Below, piece after piece: positions 8,943-16,426 of a stretch of DNA of 64,000 nt; position 1 is the first letter of the stretch, and every line of letters begins with the position of its first letter. Both the position numbers and the translations under genes were made by a program. Source of the DNA: Streptomyces lincolnensis (GTDB lineage Bacteria > Actinomycetota > Actinomycetes > Streptomycetales > Streptomycetaceae). The stretch lies in contig NZ_CP016438.1 of NCBI RefSeq assembly GCF_001685355.1, forward strand, positions 8,432,001 through 8,496,000, written 5' to 3'. The notes beneath the pieces were generated by a model. That model was given only the letters and a program-made list of their open reading frames with translations. It was not told the origin of the DNA and ran no database searches.

Positions 8943-11024
8943 GTGCGCACCGACATCAATGCCCTCACCGCCGTCCGCAACCTCGGCATCCTCGCCCACG
9001 TGGACGCCGGCAAGACCACCGTCACCGAGCGGATCCTGTACGCCACCGGCACCACGCACAAGCGCGGCGAGGTCCACGACGGCACCACCGTCACCGACTT
9101 CGACCCGCAGGAGCGTGACCGGGGCATCACCATCTTCGCCGCCGCGGTGAGCTGCTCCTGGGACGGGCACCGGATCAACCTGATCGACACCCCGGGCCAC
9201 GTCGACTTCGCCGACGAGGTGGAGCGTTCCCTGCGGGTGCTCGACGGCGCGGTGGCGGTCTTCGACGCCGTGGCGGGCGTGGAGCCGCAGAGCGAGTCGG
9301 TGTGGCGGCAGGCGGACCGGCACGGCGTGCCGAGGATCGCGTTCGTCAACAAGCTGGACCGGGCGGGCGCCGACCTCGACGCGGCCGTCGAGTCGATCCG
9401 GCAGCGGCTGCACCCGGCCCCGCTGGTCGTGCAGCTGCCCATCGGCCGCGAGGACGGCTTCACCGGTGTCGTCGACCTGCTGCGCCTGCGCGCGCTGACC
9501 TGGGCCGACGGCGGCGACACGGCAGAGGAGGGGCCGGTGCCGGACGCCCTGCGCGAGGAGGCGGGACGACGGCGCCGGCTCCTGGAGGAGGCCGTGGCCG
9601 AACGGCATCCGGCCGCCCTTGAGGAGTTCTGCGACCGGGAGACGCTCTCCGCCGAGACCCTCGCCTCGGCCCTGCGCGACCTGACGCGCAGCGGCGACGG
9701 CGTGGTCGTCCTGTGCGGCTCGGCCTACCGCAACCGCGGTGTCGAACCGCTGCTGGACGCGGTGGTGGCGTATCTGCCCTCGCCCCTCGACGTGCCCGCC
9801 GTGCGCGGCACGTACGACGGGGCGGAGCAGGAGCGGGCGGCCGATCCGCACGCCCCGTTCGCGGCGCTGGCGTTCAAGGTGAGCGCCACCCCGACGGGAC
9901 GGCTGACGTATCTGCGGGTGTACTCGGGAACGATCGGAAAGGGGGACACCGTGCTGGACGCGGGCGCGCGGCGCACCGAGCGCGTCGGACGCATCCTGCG
10001 GGTGCGGGCCGACCGGCGGACGCCGGTGGACCGGGCGCTCGCCGGGGACATCGTCGCCGTCGTCGGGCTGAAGGCCGCCCGTCCCGGCGCCACCCTGTGC
10101 GCGCCGCAGGCTCCCGTCGTGCTGGAACCGCCCGGCGTGGCCGACCCGGTCGTCTCCGTCGCGGTCGAGGCACGCCGGTCCACCGACACGGACCGGCTGG
10201 CCTCGGCACTGGCCCGGCTGGTCGAGGAGGACCCCTCGCTGGTGGTCCGCACCGACCCCGAGACCGGTCAGACGGTGCTGTCCGGCATGGGCGAACTGCA
10301 CCTGGAGGTCGCGGTGGAGAAGGTCCGGAGCGATCACGCGCTGGAGATGTCCGTCGGCCGGCCGAGGGTGTCGTACCGGGAGACGGTCGCCCGGGGCGTG
10401 ACCGACCTGGTGTACCGCCATGTCAAACAGGACGGCGGGGCGGGGCAGTTCGCCCATGTCGTCCTGGATGTGGAACCGCTGGAGCCGGAACCCGAGGGCG
10501 CGACCACGGGTGCCGGGACCGCTGATGCCGGGACCGCCGGTTTCGCGTTCCGGTCCACCGTCGTCGGCGGTCGCGTCCCGCAGGAGTACGTGCGCGCCGT
10601 CGAGGCCGGCTGCCGGGACGCCCTCGCCGAAGGGCCGCTCGGCGGGCACCCGGTGACCGGACTGCGCGTCACGCTCACCGACGGGGCGACCCATGTGAAG
10701 GACTCCTCCGACACGGCGTTCCGCACGGCCGGCCGGTTCGCGCTGCGGGAGGCGCTGCGCGCCTCGGCGATGACCCTGCTCGAACCGGTCGTCGAGGTCA
10801 CGGTCACCGTGCCCGAGGACGCCGTCGGCGGTGTCCTCGGCGACCTGGCCGCACGGCGCGGACGGGTCACCGGCTCGGCCACGCGTTCCGGCGCGACCGT
10901 GGTCACCGCCACCGTGCCGCTGGCCGAACTCTTCGGCTACGCGACGCGGTTGCGCAGCCGCACCCAGGGCCGCGGCACCTTCACGGCCCGCCCCACGGGC
11001 TACGCCCCGGCACCGGCGCGTTAG
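8943..11024 (+). CDS. EF-G-family translational GTPase (EF-G paralogue / ribosome-protection type)
   Basis: 693 aa. G1 AHVDAGKTT (18-26), RGIT switch region, G3 DTPGHVDF, G4 NKLD and G5 GSA are all intact, followed by domain II, domain III ([12 protein letters not shown]), domain IV ([23 protein letters not shown]) and a C-terminal domain V. Length and domain IV are closer to EF-G than to 640-residue Tet(M)/Tet(O) proteins. It acts on the ribosome, either as an alternative EF-G or by dislodging an inhibitor; Streptomyces carry such paralogues besides essential fusA, which is not here. The GTG has only a weak AAAGG site, consistent with control from the leader at 8708-8879. A strong terminator follows. 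Confidence 0.88.
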   Translation: MRTDINALTAVRNLGILAHVDAGKTTVTERILYATGTTHKRGEVHDGTTVTDFDPQERDRGITIFAAAVSCSWDGHRINLIDTPGHVDFADEVERSLRVLDGAVAVFDAVAGVEPQSESVWRQADRHGVPRIAFVNKLDRAGADLDAAVESIRQRLHPAPLVVQLPIGREDGFTGVVDLLRLRALTWADGGDTAEEGPVPDALREEAGRRRRLLEEAVAERHPAALEEFCDRETLSAETLASALRDLTRSGDGVVVLCGSAYRNRGVEPLLDAVVAYLPSPLDVPAVRGTYDGAEQERAADPHAPFAALAFKVSATPTGRLTYLRVYSGTIGKGDTVLDAGARRTERVGRILRVRADRRTPVDRALAGDIVAVVGLKAARPGATLCAPQAPVVLEPPGVADPVVSVAVEARRSTDTDRLASALARLVEEDPSLVVRTDPETGQTVLSGMGELHLEVAVEKVRSDHALEMSVGRPRVSYRETVARGVTDLVYRHVKQDGGAGQFAHVVLDVEPLEPEPEGATTGAGTADAGTAGFAFRSTVVGGRVPQEYVRAVEAGCRDALAEGPLGGHPVTGLRVTLTDGATHVKDSSDTAFRTAGRFALREALRASAMTLLEPVVEVTVTVPEDAVGGVLGDLAARRGRVTGSATRSGATVVTATVPLAELFGYATRLRSRTQGRGTFTARPTGYAPAPAR

Positions 11025-11044
11025 CCGCACCGAGCGTCCCCTCC

Positions 11045-11077
11045 CGACACCCGGGAGGGGCCGCTCCCCGGGTGTCG
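11045..11077 (+). terminator. Terminator after the EF-G-like gene
   Basis: Perfect 11-bp stem CGACACCCGGG / CCCGGGTGTCG with an 11-nt loop, 20 nt after the stop. An overlapping alternative stem CCCCTCCC/GGGAGGGG exists. No U-tail, as usual in streptomycetes. Confidence 0.85.
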
Positions 11078-11093
11078 GCGCCGGGCCACGCGC

Positions 11094-11225
11094 CTTCGGG
11101 AAGTGCGCCTCACCGACGAGTACGGCGGCGTACACGGCTACGACAGACGCTTCGGCCTCGTCCACGTCGACTACGCGGCCCAGCAGCGCACGATCAATCC
11201 GCTTGCCCCACGGCCGCCCCGCTGA
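11094..11225 (+). pseudogene. Relic of a GH1 beta-glucosidase 3' end
   Basis: Frame 3 from about 11094 to the TGA at 11223 encodes [20 protein letters not shown] followed by AAQQRT, close to the conserved C-terminus of family 1 glycosyl hydrolases (consensus around GYxKRFGLVxVDYxTQxRTxK). Only the last ~40 codons remain; the catalytic region is absent and the EF-G terminator lies directly upstream. I read it as the scar of a deletion that removed the rest of a bgl gene. It has no good start of its own. A chance match is unlikely given the length of the motif, but an alignment has not been run. Confidence 0.6.
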
Positions 11226-11238
11226 CAACCTCACGCCC

Positions 11239-12090
11239 ATGCCCACCTTCTCAGCCCCCGACGGCACCCTCCTCGGCTACCACGTGGCCGGTGAGGGCCC
11301 GCCCCTCGTCTGTCTGCCCGGGGGGCCGATGCAGGACTCGGTGTACCTGGGCGACCTCGGCGGTCTGACCGCCCACCGCACCCTGATCCGGCTGGACCTG
11401 AGGGGAACGGGCCGGTCGCACCGGCCCGAGGACCCGGCGTCCTACCGCTGCGACCGCCAGGTCGACGACGTCGAGGCGCTGCGCAAGGAACTCGGCCTGG
11501 AACGCCTGGACCTGCTGGCCCACAGCGCGGGCGCCAACCTCGCCGCCCTGTACACGGCCCGCCACCCCGACCGCGTCGCCCGGCTCGCCCTGATCACCCC
11601 CAGCGTCTACGCGGTCGGCATCGAGATCACCGCGGACGACCGCCTGCGCACCGCCCGCCTGCGCCGGGACGAGCTGTGGTTCGCTCCGGCCTACGCCGCC
11701 CTGGAGGCGGTCACCGAGGGCAGGGGCACACCGGACTCCTGGCAGGCCGTCGCCCCCTTCTGGTACGCCCGCTGGGACGAGGAGACCAAGGCGTTCCGCG
11801 CGGCCGAGGACGAGCAACGCAACGACGAGGCCGCCGGCGTCTACGCCTCCGACGGCGCCTTCCACCCACCGGCCACGAGGGCGGCCCTGGCCCGGTTCGC
11901 GGGCCCGGTCCTGCTCCTGTCGGGCGAGGTCGACGTGGCGGGACCCCAGCGCGTGATGACGGAGTACGCGACCCTGTTCCCGAACGCCGAGCCGGCCGTC
12001 CAGCCGGGCGCGGCGCACTTTCCCTGGCTGGACGACGCGGGACGGTTCGTGAGGGTGGTGGCGGCCTTCTTCGAGGGCCTGCCCTGTTAG
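11239..12090 (+). CDS. Alpha/beta hydrolase (proline-iminopeptidase-like)
   Basis: 283 aa from ATG 11239; the open frame extends far upstream but through the terminator and the glucosidase relic. Features of the S33/epoxide-hydrolase-like fold: LPGGP oxyanion region (27-30), LDLRGTGRS (52-60), nucleophile elbow AHSAG with S96, an aspartate in SGEVDVAG and a histidine in AAHFPW. LDLRGTGRS and LPGGP resemble proline iminopeptidases, so an aminopeptidase or esterase role is likely; the substrate is unknown. No signal peptide. It appears to be monocistronic. Confidence 0.82.
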   Translation: MPTFSAPDGTLLGYHVAGEGPPLVCLPGGPMQDSVYLGDLGGLTAHRTLIRLDLRGTGRSHRPEDPASYRCDRQVDDVEALRKELGLERLDLLAHSAGANLAALYTARHPDRVARLALITPSVYAVGIEITADDRLRTARLRRDELWFAPAYAALEAVTEGRGTPDSWQAVAPFWYARWDEETKAFRAAEDEQRNDEAAGVYASDGAFHPPATRAALARFAGPVLLLSGEVDVAGPQRVMTEYATLFPNAEPAVQPGAAHFPWLDDAGRFVRVVAAFFEGLPC

Positions 12091-12317
12091 CGACCCAACA
12101 GGGCCGTACGCCATGGGCCGTCACGGCCGGCTCGGATGACCTCCCACCGCACGTCGGCGATGGTCCGGGTCAGCGAACACGGCAGGCTGGGCGGCGTCCG
12201 GAGGATGCGGTCACCCGAGAGAGTGACGTTCTGGTCGTCGGGCACAGAGTGGGGTCGGCACTCGTTTGACTCGGCGATGAGGAATCCCCACTTGTCACGG
12301 ACCACGGGGGAACACAC

Positions 12318-12857
12318 ATGGGTCTGTCCTTCCACCGCAATCCCGACGGCTCGACCACCGGCCGCAATCAGGATACGAACTTCACCGTCACCGACACTGA
12401 CGAGGAGGAGGTCAAGCGACGCCTGTACGAGGATGCGGGATGGGAGTACACGCCTCCACCCCCTCCCGTGCCCGCCGGCTTTCACCGGTTCGCCCTGGTG
12501 GACGACGCGTTCGACGGCGTGGGCTTCGGCGGGGCGCGATATGCAAGCCTGCGTGAGGACCCGCCCGTCGGGTGCGTGCCCGTCGACTGGGGCCGCCTCG
12601 CCCTGAAATGCGAACGTCCCGGAGCGACGTTGTGGGACGCGATTGCGGACACCGTTTCCGAGGTCCGGTGCGAGCACGGGGTGGTGATGAACAGCCTCGG
12701 CATCGAGAAGGCCGACGAGTGGTTCGACGCCAGGAAGGACGGATACGGGGCCGAGATCGCTGCCCAACTGCTGCTGATGGCCGCGCAGCGTGCCGCACTG
12801 CTCGGCTATGGGCGCCAGGACCTGATCCGTCTACTCGAGGCGACAGGCATCGAGTAG
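12318..12857 (+). CDS. Hypothetical protein
   Basis: 179 aa, ATG preceded by GGGGGA (7 nt). Soluble and acidic: an N-terminal segment rich in charged residues (DTDEEEVKRR), a proline run (residues ~46-51) and a mixed alpha/beta remainder ending in a helical stretch (EIAAQLLLMAAQRAALLGYG). No membrane segment, signal peptide or catalytic motif. I do not recognise the family. G+C usage matches the neighbours. It is convergent with the following pair of genes across a small hairpin. Confidence 0.65.
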   Translation: MGLSFHRNPDGSTTGRNQDTNFTVTDTDEEEVKRRLYEDAGWEYTPPPPPVPAGFHRFALVDDAFDGVGFGGARYASLREDPPVGCVPVDWGRLALKCERPGATLWDAIADTVSEVRCEHGVVMNSLGIEKADEWFDARKDGYGAEIAAQLLLMAAQRAALLGYGRQDLIRLLEATGIE

Positions 12858-12883
12858 ACGGGCCTACGGCCGGTGCGCCCGTC
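12857..12883. terminator. Bidirectional hairpin between convergent genes
   Basis: GACGGGC (12857-12863) pairs with GCCCGTC (12877-12883) over 13 nt, immediately after the stop of the plus-strand gene and 7 nt before the stop of the minus-strand gene. Confidence 0.5.
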
Positions 12884-12889
12884 GACGGG

Positions 12890-13282
12890 TCAGCAGTCCC
12901 GGAACTCCGGCGACTGGTTCAGCACCTGGGAGCGCACCGACGTGAACTTCGAGTAGCTCTCGCCGTCGAGGGAGTCCGGGCGGAAGGCCGCGACGCGGTG
13001 GCAGTTCTGGAAGGCGAGGGCGATGCCGAAGTGGCGTTCGAGGCTGCCGCGGATGGCGTCGCTGGCGAGGGCGCGCAGGAGCTGGCCGCGCTCCTTCTCG
13101 GAGGGGGGAGGGGTCTGGTTGTCGGTGAACTCCGCGGTGCCGCCCTTGAGGTCGGCGGCGAGGGAGGCGATGAGGTCGTAGGCGTAGGGCAGGGAGGTGC
13201 GGACGGTGGCCACGAAGTCCGCTTCGCGGATGTCGCCCTGCTCGGCTTCGGCGAGGAGGGCGGGGGAGACGTCGAGAGACAT
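12890..13282 (-). CDS. Conserved actinobacterial protein of unknown function
   Basis: 130 aa, soluble, largely helical. It begins MSLDVSPALLAEAEQGDI and contains RTSLPYAY, FTDNQTPPP, RALASDAIRG and a C-terminal FTSVRSQVLNQSPEFRDC. I recognise it only as a conserved uncharacterised actinobacterial protein, often beside an ATPase of the type encoded upstream. It lies 40 nt downstream of that ATPase gene on the same strand with a GAGGGGGG-rich gap holding its ribosome-binding site, so the two are probably one operon and may act together. Confidence 0.75.
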   Translation of the reverse strand: MSLDVSPALLAEAEQGDIREADFVATVRTSLPYAYDLIASLAADLKGGTAEFTDNQTPPPSEKERGQLLRALASDAIRGSLERHFGIALAFQNCHRVAAFRPDSLDGESYSKFTSVRSQVLNQSPEFRDC

Positions 13283-13322
13283 GCGAGGGGGTCCTGTTCT
13301 CTTGCGGTGAGGGGGGAGTCGA

Positions 13323-14279
13323 TCAGGTGAGCGCCGGCGGGCCCGGGACGAAGTCCGGGTCCACCTGGGTGGTCAGGTCCAGGCCGGTCGACGCGTTCGC
13401 CCAGGAGCGGGCGTTGCGCAGGTGGAACTCGACGGAGTGGCGGTGGAGGAGGTCCCAGTCGCGGGGGCGGGAGTCGACGGCCTCGCGCAGGACGTTCAGG
13501 GCGTGCCGGTTGTGGGGCTCCAGGGTGTCCAGGTCGTCCTCGCCGCGGCCCTGTTCCGCCGCGCGGACCCAGGACGAGTGGACGAGGTGGGTCAACAGGT
13601 CGTCGCCCACCTGTTCCTTGAGGAAGAGCAGGTCGTCCTCGCCGGTCACCTTGTTGCCGACGACGGCGATCCGGATGCCGAACTCCTCGGCGTGGTCGCG
13701 GTACTGGCGGTAGACCGAGACGCCCTTGCGGGTCGGCTCCGCGACCAGGAAGGTCAGGTCGAAGCGGGAGAACAGTCCCGAGGCGAAGGCGTCGGCGCCC
13801 GCCGTCATGTCGACGACGACGTACTCGCCGGGGCCGTCGACCAGGTGGTTGAGGTAGAGCTCCACACCGCCGAGCTTGGAGTGGTAGCAGGCCACCCCGA
13901 GGTCGCTCTCGTCGAACTCGCCCGTGACCATCAGGGGCACGTCACCCGCGCGCCGGACGTGGCGGGCGTGCAGTTCGTCGTCGCCGAGCAGGCTCAGCAG
14001 ACGCGAACCGCGGCCGGGCGGAGTGGTCTTGATCATCGCCTCGGTGGAGGCGATCCGCGGGTTGGTGCCGCGCAGGTACTCCTTGATCTCGGGGAGGTGG
14101 GCGCCGAGCGGGGGCGCGCCCAGGTCGTCCCCGTCGTGGCCCAGCGCTTCGGCCAGGTGTTGGTTGATGTCTCCGTCGATGGCGAGAACCGGCGCGCCCG
14201 AGCGCGCCAGATGCCGGGAGAAGAGCGCCGACAAAGTGGTCTTGCCGCTGCCACCCTTGCCGACGAACGCGATCCGCAC
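13323..14279 (-). CDS. MinD/CooC-type P-loop ATPase
   Basis: 318 aa from GTG 14279, preceded by GGAG 5 nt upstream. An extended frame to 14348 would put the start inside the promoter -35, so I reject it. The deviant Walker A motif GKGGSGKTT (7-15) carries the signature lysine K8 of the SIMIBI class; LAIDGDINQHLAEAL and YVVVDMTAGADAFASG are the switch and Walker B regions. Homologues include CO-dehydrogenase maturation factor CooC and ParA/MinD partition ATPases. No chromosome-partition or CODH genes are nearby, so a maturation or scaffolding role with the small protein at 12890-13282 is the best guess. Confidence 0.82.
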   Translation of the reverse strand: MRIAFVGKGGSGKTTLSALFSRHLARSGAPVLAIDGDINQHLAEALGHDGDDLGAPPLGAHLPEIKEYLRGTNPRIASTEAMIKTTPPGRGSRLLSLLGDDELHARHVRRAGDVPLMVTGEFDESDLGVACYHSKLGGVELYLNHLVDGPGEYVVVDMTAGADAFASGLFSRFDLTFLVAEPTRKGVSVYRQYRDHAEEFGIRIAVVGNKVTGEDDLLFLKEQVGDDLLTHLVHSSWVRAAEQGRGEDDLDTLEPHNRHALNVLREAVDSRPRDWDLLHRHSVEFHLRNARSWANASTGLDLTTQVDPDFVPGPPALT

Positions 14280-14319
14280 TACCGCTCCATCGTTTTGAAA
14301 ATGGATGTCATGTCGGTAG

Positions 14320-14348
14320 GTTCTAGGCGTGTTGTCGATCACTGTCAA
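14320..14348 (-). promoter_or_regulatory. Promoter of the ATPase operon
   Basis: On the minus strand TTGACA (14343-14348), a 17-bp spacer and TAGAAC (14320-14325). Transcription would begin near 14313, leaving about 33 nt before the GTG at 14279. It supports the short ATPase start. Confidence 0.6.
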
Positions 14349-14382
14349 ATCGCACCGCGATCAACCTCTTCCGCTTAATGCA

Positions 14383-14388
14383 TATGAT
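14383..14388 (+). promoter_or_regulatory. -10 element of the acetyltransferase/transporter operon
   Basis: TATGAT lies 6 nt before the GTG at 14395. Spacing would place transcription start at or within a base or two of that GTG, so the mRNA may be leaderless; no Shine-Dalgarno sequence precedes it. No good -35 is visible. Confidence 0.4.
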
Positions 14389-14394
14389 GTGCAA

Positions 14395-14931
14395 GTGCGT
14401 GACTACAGCATCAGGGTGGCGAGCCCCGACGACATCGACAGTGCGCGAGCCTTGATGCTCGACACCGTCTACCGCGACTTCGGAACCGGCTACGTGCCCC
14501 GATGGCACGCGGACATCATCGACCCGGCCACCGCTTATCTCGCCCCCGCCCGCCACACCCTGCTCGTCGCCGTCGACCCGGCCGACGGAGCCGTCGTGGC
14601 CACCGCCGCGCTCGACTCCCGGGGCCCGGCCCACCCGCCGAACCCGCGCCGTCTCGCCGACCGCTTCCCCTCCGGCGAGACCGCCCAGCTGCGCCGGGTC
14701 TACGTCCGCCCCGAGCACCGCCGGCGCGGGCTCGCCCGCCGCCTGGTCGAGGAGCTGCTCGCCTTCGCGGCCGCGGACGGCGGCTACCGCTCCGTCTACC
14801 TGCACACCGACCCGGCGGTCCCGGGAGCCGAGCCCTTCTGGCGCTCGCTCGGCAAGGTCGTGCACGACGAGCGCGAGGACCTCGGCGGCGGGAACCACGT
14901 CGTCCACTTCGAGATACCGATGGGGCGATGA
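14395..14931 (+). CDS. GNAT-family N-acetyltransferase
   Basis: 178 aa if read from GTG 14395; longer in-frame starts up to 14329 exist but lie upstream of a TATGAT -10. The GNAT acetyl-CoA site is AQLRRVYVRPEHRRRGLARRL (motif A, R/Q-x-x-G near residue 106), preceded by a beta-strand with LLVAVDPADG and followed by YLHTDPAVPGAEPFWRSLG. Target unknown. Its stop overlaps the ATG of the solute-binding lipoprotein gene (ATGA), so it belongs to the transporter operon and may modify a transported ligand or a self-toxic amine. Confidence 0.82.
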   Translation: MRDYSIRVASPDDIDSARALMLDTVYRDFGTGYVPRWHADIIDPATAYLAPARHTLLVAVDPADGAVVATAALDSRGPAHPPNPRRLADRFPSGETAQLRRVYVRPEHRRRGLARRLVEELLAFAAADGGYRSVYLHTDPAVPGAEPFWRSLGKVVHDEREDLGGGNHVVHFEIPMGR

Positions 14932-16424
14932 CCACCGTGCGACGCCGACACATCCTGGGCTCCCTGCTGCTCGCCCCGCTCCTGACCGCCTGCTTCGCCT
15001 CGGGCGGCGGCTCCGCGGGCGACGGCGACGCGAAGGACGGCGCCCGCCTGCGGGTCGCCCTCGCCTTCCCGCCCGCCGAGAACCTCTCGCCGTACGGGGC
15101 CGACGCGACCCTCCTCAGCCGCCTCGGCGTCACCGAGGGACTGACCGCCCTGGACGCCAACGGTGCCGCGGCCCCCGCGCTCGCCGCGTCCTGGCGCCGC
15201 GAGAACGACCGCACCTGGCTGTTCACCTTGCGCGAGGCCACCTTCCAGGACGGCTCCGCGGTCACCCCGCGGGCCGTCGCCGCGTCCCTCACCCACGCCA
15301 CCGAGGCCAAGCCCACGCCCGCCGCCCTGTCCGGCGTCACCCTCACCGCCAAGGCCGCCGGCACCGCCGTGAGGATCACCACCGGCGCCCCCGACCCGGT
15401 GCTCCCGCTGCGGCTGTCCAGCCCCAGCCTCGCCGTGCTCTCCTCGAAGGCGTACGACGCCCGGGGCGCCGCCGACCCGGTCGGCACCGCCACCGGCCCC
15501 TTCGAGCTGACCAAGGTCGACGGATCCACCTCCGCCACCCTCGACCGCTACGACGACTACTGGGGCGGCCGCGCCCAGGCCTCCGGCGTCGACGTCCGCT
15601 TCATCGCCGACGGCACCGCCCGCGCGAGCGCCCTGCGCACCGGCGAACTCGACATCGCCGAGGCGGTCCCGGTCGCCCAGGCCGCGACCCTCGACAAGAA
15701 CACCCGCAAGGAGACGGCCACCACCCGCAGCACGAGCCTGCTCCTCAACGCGCGGTCGGGTCCCTTCAAGGACGCGAGGCTCCGGGCCGCCGCCCGCGCC
15801 GCCGTCGACACCTCCGTGCTAGCCAAGGGCGTGTACGAGGGGTACGCCGATCCCGGCGCCGGCATCTACGGACCCGCCGTCACCTGGGCCGAGGGCAAGC
15901 GGCAGCAGCCGGCCGGGCGCGCGAAGGCCGGCGCCCCGAACGGCACGCGGATCACCCTCGCCACCTACGACAACCGGCCCGAACTACCCGAGGTCGCCCA
16001 GGTGCTCAAGCAGCAGCTGGAGAAGGCCGGGTTCAAGGTCGCGCTGGAGGTCCGCGAGTACTCGCGCCTGGAGAGCGACGCGCTTCGGGGGAAGTTCGAC
16101 GCGGTCGTCCTCGCCCGCAACACCCTCCTCGACACCGGCGACCCGGTGGCCGTCCTCGCCAGTGACTACACCTGCGACGGCGGCTTCAACATCGCCCAGC
16201 TGTGCGACAAGGGCGTCGACAAGGCCGTGGCCAGGGCCGAGGGCATCGCCGACACCGCCGAGCGGCAGGACGCGGCCATGACGGCCGAGGCCGCCGTCCT
16301 CGGCACCGACGCCGTCGTCCCGCTGGTCCACCAGCGGATCATCACCGGCGTCGGTGCCTCGGTCAGCGGGGTGCTCCTCGACCCCTACGAGCGCACCCTC
16401 GTCGGCACCGGAACGCGGCGCTGA
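14928..16424 (+). CDS. ABC solute-binding lipoprotein, family 5 (peptide/nickel/opine)
   Basis: 498 aa. The N-terminus has a twin-arginine pattern (TVRRRHILGS) and a lipobox LLTAC with the lipidated cysteine at residue 22, so it is a surface lipoprotein, perhaps Tat-exported. The mature protein has the family 5 features NLSPYGADATLLSRLGVTEGL, TWLFTLREATFQDGSAVT, GTGPFEL-like TATGPFEL and DRYDDYWGG. Family members bind oligopeptides, nickel-histidine or opine metallophores. It precedes a fused permease and an MFS transporter in the same coupled operon; no ATPase gene is present. Confidence 0.88.
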   Translation: MTTVRRRHILGSLLLAPLLTACFASGGGSAGDGDAKDGARLRVALAFPPAENLSPYGADATLLSRLGVTEGLTALDANGAAAPALAASWRRENDRTWLFTLREATFQDGSAVTPRAVAASLTHATEAKPTPAALSGVTLTAKAAGTAVRITTGAPDPVLPLRLSSPSLAVLSSKAYDARGAADPVGTATGPFELTKVDGSTSATLDRYDDYWGGRAQASGVDVRFIADGTARASALRTGELDIAEAVPVAQAATLDKNTRKETATTRSTSLLLNARSGPFKDARLRAAARAAVDTSVLAKGVYEGYADPGAGIYGPAVTWAEGKRQQPAGRAKAGAPNGTRITLATYDNRPELPEVAQVLKQQLEKAGFKVALEVREYSRLESDALRGKFDAVVLARNTLLDTGDPVAVLASDYTCDGGFNIAQLCDKGVDKAVARAEGIADTAERQDAAMTAEAAVLGTDAVVPLVHQRIITGVGASVSGVLLDPYERTLVGTGTRR

Positions 16425-16426
16425 CC

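Noticed and set aside
8622..11267. Minus-strand 881-codon frame opposite the EF-G-like gene.
   Set aside because: No motif, low-complexity composition; the plus strand carries all GTPase motifs.
12087..12317. Minus-strand ORF of about 76 codons with protein-like text (VRDKWGFLIAESNECRPHS).
   Set aside because: Its start would abut the ATG of the plus-strand gene at 12318 with no room for a promoter, and I recognise no family; left uncalled though a small gene or relic is not excluded.
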